Of a stretch of 43,065 bases of DNA, positions 41,801-43,065 are shown piece after piece. This DNA is from an uncultured archaeon (GTDB lineage Archaea; Halobacteriota; Methanosarcinia; Methanosarcinales; Methanoperedenaceae): the NCBI GenBank assembly GCA_902386135.1, contig CABMIB010000100.1, forward strand, positions 1 to 43,065, read 5' to 3'. The translations under genes were made by a program, and so were the position numbers. The stretch's first letter is position 1. The number at the start of each line of letters is the position of its first letter. Below the pieces are notes generated by a model, which did not search any database, had not been told where the DNA came from, and saw only the letters and a list, made by a program, of their open reading frames with translations.

Positions 41801-42810
41801 CTGGCGGCAATTATACGGAGATCGTGGAGCGCGGGAATACGTTCGTGTATGAACCAGATATAGAGCTGGGAATCGAGCATAAGAACATGACCTTATTCAG
41901 GGCTAAAGTGGCTGAAATACAGGAGGGAACGCCTGGCATCGTGGTCCTGGAGGATATCCTTGCCCTCTCGCCAGATATAAAAGAAATAAAAGATAACACC
42001 ACCATTTCGGGATATAACACAAGCTGGCTGTGGGAAAATCATACGTTCCTGACAGGAAGGATTCCAACCAATATGCATGTGCCGCTGCTGCAGCAGGGCA
42101 GGGACGGCGGCCCGGATTGCGTTTCCTGCCACAACGTAGGTGATCTGGGAGCGCATACCGGCGTTAACTTTGAAGCTGCAAGCAATGTCGCCGCTGTTAA
42201 TAAACCCTGCTGGGCATGCCACGGGACCGGGCAGCAGCCAAGATGGCACCCTGCGACCTACAGGGAACCCAGGGATTGCAAATCCTGCCATGTAGAGCAG
42301 CAGGTGCCTTTTTTCAATGCAACGTACATAGGGGACGAAAAGCACGCCAATCAAACGAATTGCAGGTCATGTCATATATCGAATACCCATAAGTTACTGC
42401 GGTTCGATGTGGTGCCGGCAGTAAAGGACCTGTCATTATCCAGAAAAGAGGTCGTTGCAGGAGAAAAGATAACAATCAATGCTACGGCCATAGCTGGATA
42501 CCTGATGAGGGTCAGGGCTGCCGAGTATTATATCGACTCACCCGCAAGAGTATTTCCCATGGCTGCAACGGACGGCTCTTTCGATGACCAGACAGAAGAG
42601 ATCACGGCCACACTGGATACCTCCGGACTTGCGCCGGGGAACCATACGGCCTATGTCAGGGCTATGGAGAGGAACAATAAATGGGGTACTGAGGAGGCTA
42701 TCACTTTTGTGGTGCAGGGTACAGGGGGAGAATCCAGGGCAGCCGTGTTACCTGCTCTTGCTGTTTCGTTATTTTTAGCAGTGGTTATTTTCAGAATGAG
42801 AAGAGGTTAA
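38833..42810 (+). CDS. Giant extracellular multiheme c-type cytochrome
   Basis: This 1325-residue protein starts with GTG behind a GGGGAGCGG site and has a signal/anchor segment (FCAILTFILLSGVAAASPFA, about residues 20-39). I count 19 CxxCH haem motifs plus a CX4CH (CSNNDCH) and a CX6CH (CGSSGSGCH), so up to 21 haems. Haems fall in two groups, separated by a ~330-residue haem-poor stretch with two segments resembling S-layer domain halves (EFTELGMGYRIKVTGIS; KWELAGNYSLTLEDIS). A C-terminal beta-sandwich-like domain and a membrane helix (AVLPALAVSLFLAVVIF) follow. Many NxT/NxS sites suggest glycosylation. Proteins of this type in ANME-2 archaea are thought to carry electrons through the S-layer to external acceptors. 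Confidence 0.93.
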   Translation: MRNLWGVLESDVSLAKYSKFCAILTFILLSGVAAASPFAVPAIGNPQINLTTNRLVILDDPSGWDGGNATIPITDRGNQWSGESTTIRWYALLINSSGRAARNITVTSQLLFPNGTVALEKTGITNSFGIAAFDQDMDRWLRFNGSASEGMYTINSSATVDNTSVAGSYNFIYDEWGCGSSGSGCHKSQYWQGGFMDSQIASTFATGSIQNSPYLHAWDNFHNISSHGFGGGFIGNGECLTCHRGYDSIYRNHSSRVQATSQYPAGVHNGKVPCTGCHAAFNSGTMPIRQCYDCHPLKNNNLTIKTFTQAASSGFSYQPLTDTNITAHNAGMNIPCIICHNGMHNVSKPYNAADTSNTFTEYQQCTACHSARKRHNDSVSCTVCHSQDAHAIKVFAQNATYIQGVESGDRGNCTSCHQNSSFLSTLLSQPKAGSHTGSAPQVPDPLNHSNDPIAGMKWNQTPGYWMNGTNGSARLSSCKYCHGDTLHKTAALGRPSLWEGNNTVNSTLDGTSWCASCHWQGYARGANTYNDTVSTFTGDNLSVPPEITGNATYGANQSAPAYFNHSNITKDDVTCKGCHGRLATGVSITGFMHNVAVGSAAGGPDCALCHDINGIAPKRINFSAFKEGVHRNLNSAATNNTTLSEIVDKACWACHGEGNEPAGHPSRYKTPRRCSNNDCHSLNQSFKAPMVYSHFEDAALNGNPDNTTNFNISTKAPCETCHSNSLIEVGENLNASVSHYASTGDLIGSRNCIYCHLDKDNSEKWGNATEINKNRTSMTELDKLNNKFTAREGEFTELGMGYRIKVTGISTKRGSADMELYKADTLVDKGLVNIGEYVYEEYRIVDNATTRIPVIKLNITGMFASDNESFIQFDGTRIKRLHYENKTTSCYLCHFNGDAMRRKYTVIDRRDDNLFYTEVFFNSSDRNEFYQEQALQLLANMTPADAHSDIDRSRRMTLREGDKWELAGNYSLTLEDISNKSASARFLLQAGGNYTEIVERGNTFVYEPDIELGIEHKNMTLFRAKVAEIQEGTPGIVVLEDILALSPDIKEIKDNTTISGYNTSWLWENHTFLTGRIPTNMHVPLLQQGRDGGPDCVSCHNVGDLGAHTGVNFEAASNVAAVNKPCWACHGTGQQPRWHPATYREPRDCKSCHVEQQVPFFNATYIGDEKHANQTNCRSCHISNTHKLLRFDVVPAVKDLSLSRKEVVAGEKITINATAIAGYLMRVRAAEYYIDSPARVFPMAATDGSFDDQTEEITATLDTSGLAPGNHTAYVRAMERNNKWGTEEAITFVVQGTGGESRAAVLPALAVSLFLAVVIFRMRRG

Positions 42811-42939
42811 GTTCACCGGGGGCTACAGCTTCAGGTTTTATCTTTTGCAGTCCTGATGCACGGCGGTATTAAGAGATTGAAAAAATATCAATGCTTTTGC
42901 AAAAACCTTATTATCTATAATGTGTATGTAGCCCCATAC

Positions 42940-43011
42940 GCCAGGGTGGCGGAACGGCTACGCAATCGCCTGCAGAGCGATTCCATTCCGGTTCGAGTCC
43001 GGACCCTGGCT
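42940..43011 (+). tRNA. tRNA-Cys (GCA)
   Basis: The gene begins GCCAGGG and ends CCCTGGC plus the U discriminator typical of tRNA-Cys. The anticodon loop reads CTGCAGA (anticodon GCA) on the stem ATCGC/GCGAT, and the T loop is GTTCGAGTC. CCA is not encoded. It is preceded by an AT-rich promoter region. Confidence 0.93.
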
Positions 43012-43065
43012 TATTACCATAGCTTTTCTAAAAGAATTTTTTATTTATCCGGTTCTTTTTTATCA

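Overview
The window looks like the chromosome of a methane-oxidising or methanogenic archaeon of the Methanosarcinales, most like 'Candidatus Methanoperedens' (ANME-2d). The evidence is a thermosome subunit, Cbf5, the archaeal adk/DUF106/cmk/cbf5 gene order, a tungsten-type aldehyde:ferredoxin oxidoreductase, a 1325-residue multiheme cytochrome with S-layer-like segments, a methanosarcinal S-layer domain, a PGF-CTERM-like protein and archaeal TATA boxes. The genus is an inference from gene content; no rRNA gene was available to test it.

Layout. (1) 1-22.3 kb is accessory DNA that ends at a tyrosine integrase abutting the 3' end of tRNA-Ser(GGA), so it is probably an integrated element whose far end lies outside the window. 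Its left part (0-9 kb) holds a membrane protein, an AbrB-ACT-like regulator, a small AbrB gene, an ArdC-like antirestriction operon, a ParA partition operon with a putative centromere (5410-5598), a serine resolvase and a membrane-anchored methyltransferase. Its middle (9.8-14.1 kb) alternates single genes with four same-orientation copies of a ~40-bp repeat, one of the genes being a large TIR/P-loop defence-type protein. Its right part (14-21.3 kb) looks bacterial: two toxin-antitoxin pairs, a second ParA and partner with repeats, a candidate structured RNA, and a mobilisation operon (accessory protein, relaxase, VirD4-type coupling protein), with several textbook sigma70 promoters. (2) 22.3-30 kb is core chromosome: tRNA-Ser, cbf5, cmk, DUF106, adk, then an iron-uptake operon (ftr1, dtxR-type regulator, feoB, zinc ribbon) behind a palindromic operator. 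(3) 30-43 kb holds a tRNA-dihydrouridine synthase, an AOR, a TIR domain fused to an S-layer domain, a lipoprotein, a PQQ-like beta-propeller, a thermosome subunit, the giant multiheme cytochrome and tRNA-Cys(GCA).

How it fits together. The accessory block carries two partition systems, two recombinases and a relaxase/coupling-protein pair but no mating-pore genes, so it looks like a mosaic mobilisable element that picked up bacterial DNA. The candidates I consider most novel are the TIR-S-layer fusion (no ATG; an ATA codon sits where the family's first Met should be), the repeat-punctuated cassette-like array around the TIR gene, the ~490-nt candidate structured RNA behind a bacterial-type promoter, and a long shared operator built on TGTCTCA/TGAGACA. 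All similarity statements come from reading the sequence and from memory of the families; no search or folding was run.
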